From Gemmiger sp. An194 (GTDB lineage: Bacteria > Bacillota > Clostridia > Oscillospirales > Ruminococcaceae), in NCBI RefSeq assembly GCF_002160145.1, contig NZ_NFKA01000026.1, positions 1-34,940 on the forward strand: a DNA stretch of 34,940 nt, written 5' to 3'. The translations under genes and the position numbers were made by a program. The notes beneath the pieces were generated by a model, which saw nothing but the letters and a program-made list of their open reading frames with translations, did no database searches and was not told the DNA's origin. Of this stretch, positions 34,869 through 34,940 are shown piece after piece (within the stretch, counting starts at the first letter, position 1; each line of letters opens with the position of its first letter).

Positions 34869-34940
34869 AACCCCACGTTGAACGTGGGGTTTGCAGAACG
34901 GCCCTATAAGGGCCATTATTCCAGCAGCACCTAAAGGTGC
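34869..34940. mobile_element. Three consecutive hairpins, probable IS200/IS605-type end (partial)
   Basis: Three perfect palindromes follow one another to the window edge: AACCCCACGTT/AACGTGGGGTT (34869-34891), GGCCCTATAAGGGCC (34900-34914) and GCACCTAAAGGTGC (34927-34940). Small imperfect or perfect hairpins at a non-inverted end are the recognition signals of Y1 transposases of the IS200/IS605 group. No transposase gene is inside the window, so the call depends on what follows. A regulatory RNA leader is the alternative. Confidence 0.4.

Overview
The window looks like chromosomal DNA of a GC-rich anaerobic gut Firmicute of the Oscillospiraceae/Ruminococcaceae type (Faecalibacterium, Gemmiger, Subdoligranulum relatives). 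This is an inference from high GC with AT-rich, sigma-A-like promoters, strong AGGAGG ribosome binding sites, a clostridial V/A-type ATPase operon, a PPi-type phosphofructokinase, a 3D/G5-domain cell-wall protein and oxygen-sensitive iron-sulfur enzymes. No 16S or other decisive taxonomic marker is present.

Left end (1-701): the edge of an accessory segment. A truncated divergent gene (start codon at 35, minus) and a ribbon-helix-helix repressor gene (201-401, plus) share an intergenic region with three copies of a palindromic operator-like sequence. An 11-bp-phased repeat cluster and a terminator then lead to a tRNA-Val(GAC) gene on the minus strand, a classic integration target.

Housekeeping block (842-15921): a large YfhO-family membrane protein; the ribosome-associated GTPase TypA/BipA; an aldo/keto reductase carrying two 4Fe-4S clusters; a second polytopic GT-C-like membrane protein; a DUF4349 lipoprotein; a 6-phosphofructokinase with PPi-type active-site residues; the SbcC/SbcD nuclease; and a GNAT acetyltransferase. 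Most are separate transcription units with recognisable promoters and terminators.

V/A-ATPase operon (16073-25881): one promoter drives ten genes in the order G/H, C, I-like (soluble), I, K, F, E, A, B, D. A second, membrane-domain-less copy of the cytosolic half of subunit I sits directly upstream of the full-length subunit I. Three genes (I, A, D) start with TTG. The K subunit is a single ion-binding hairpin behind an extra two-helix N-terminal region.

Convergent island (25881-26916): two arrays of an about 83-bp repeat, in inverted orientation, lie downstream of the ATPase operon and of the next gene on the opposite strand. Between them lie two terminator hairpins and a possible 82-codon ORF.

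Right block, all minus strand (26917-34329): a 987-residue protein joining two GT-C/PMT-like glycosyltransferase modules; cysteinyl-tRNA synthetase; a CorA Mg2+ transporter behind a 230-nt leader that contains a well-placed 26-codon ORF (starting M-D-G-D-P) and a potential helix that would hide the corA ribosome binding site; and a DUF348/G5/3D-domain cell-wall protein. The last 70 bases hold three consecutive perfect hairpins that look like the end of an IS200/IS605-type element continuing beyond the window.

The items most worth following up are the corA leader peptide and its RBS-sequestering helix, the duplicated soluble subunit I in the ATPase operon, and the inverted repeat arrays.
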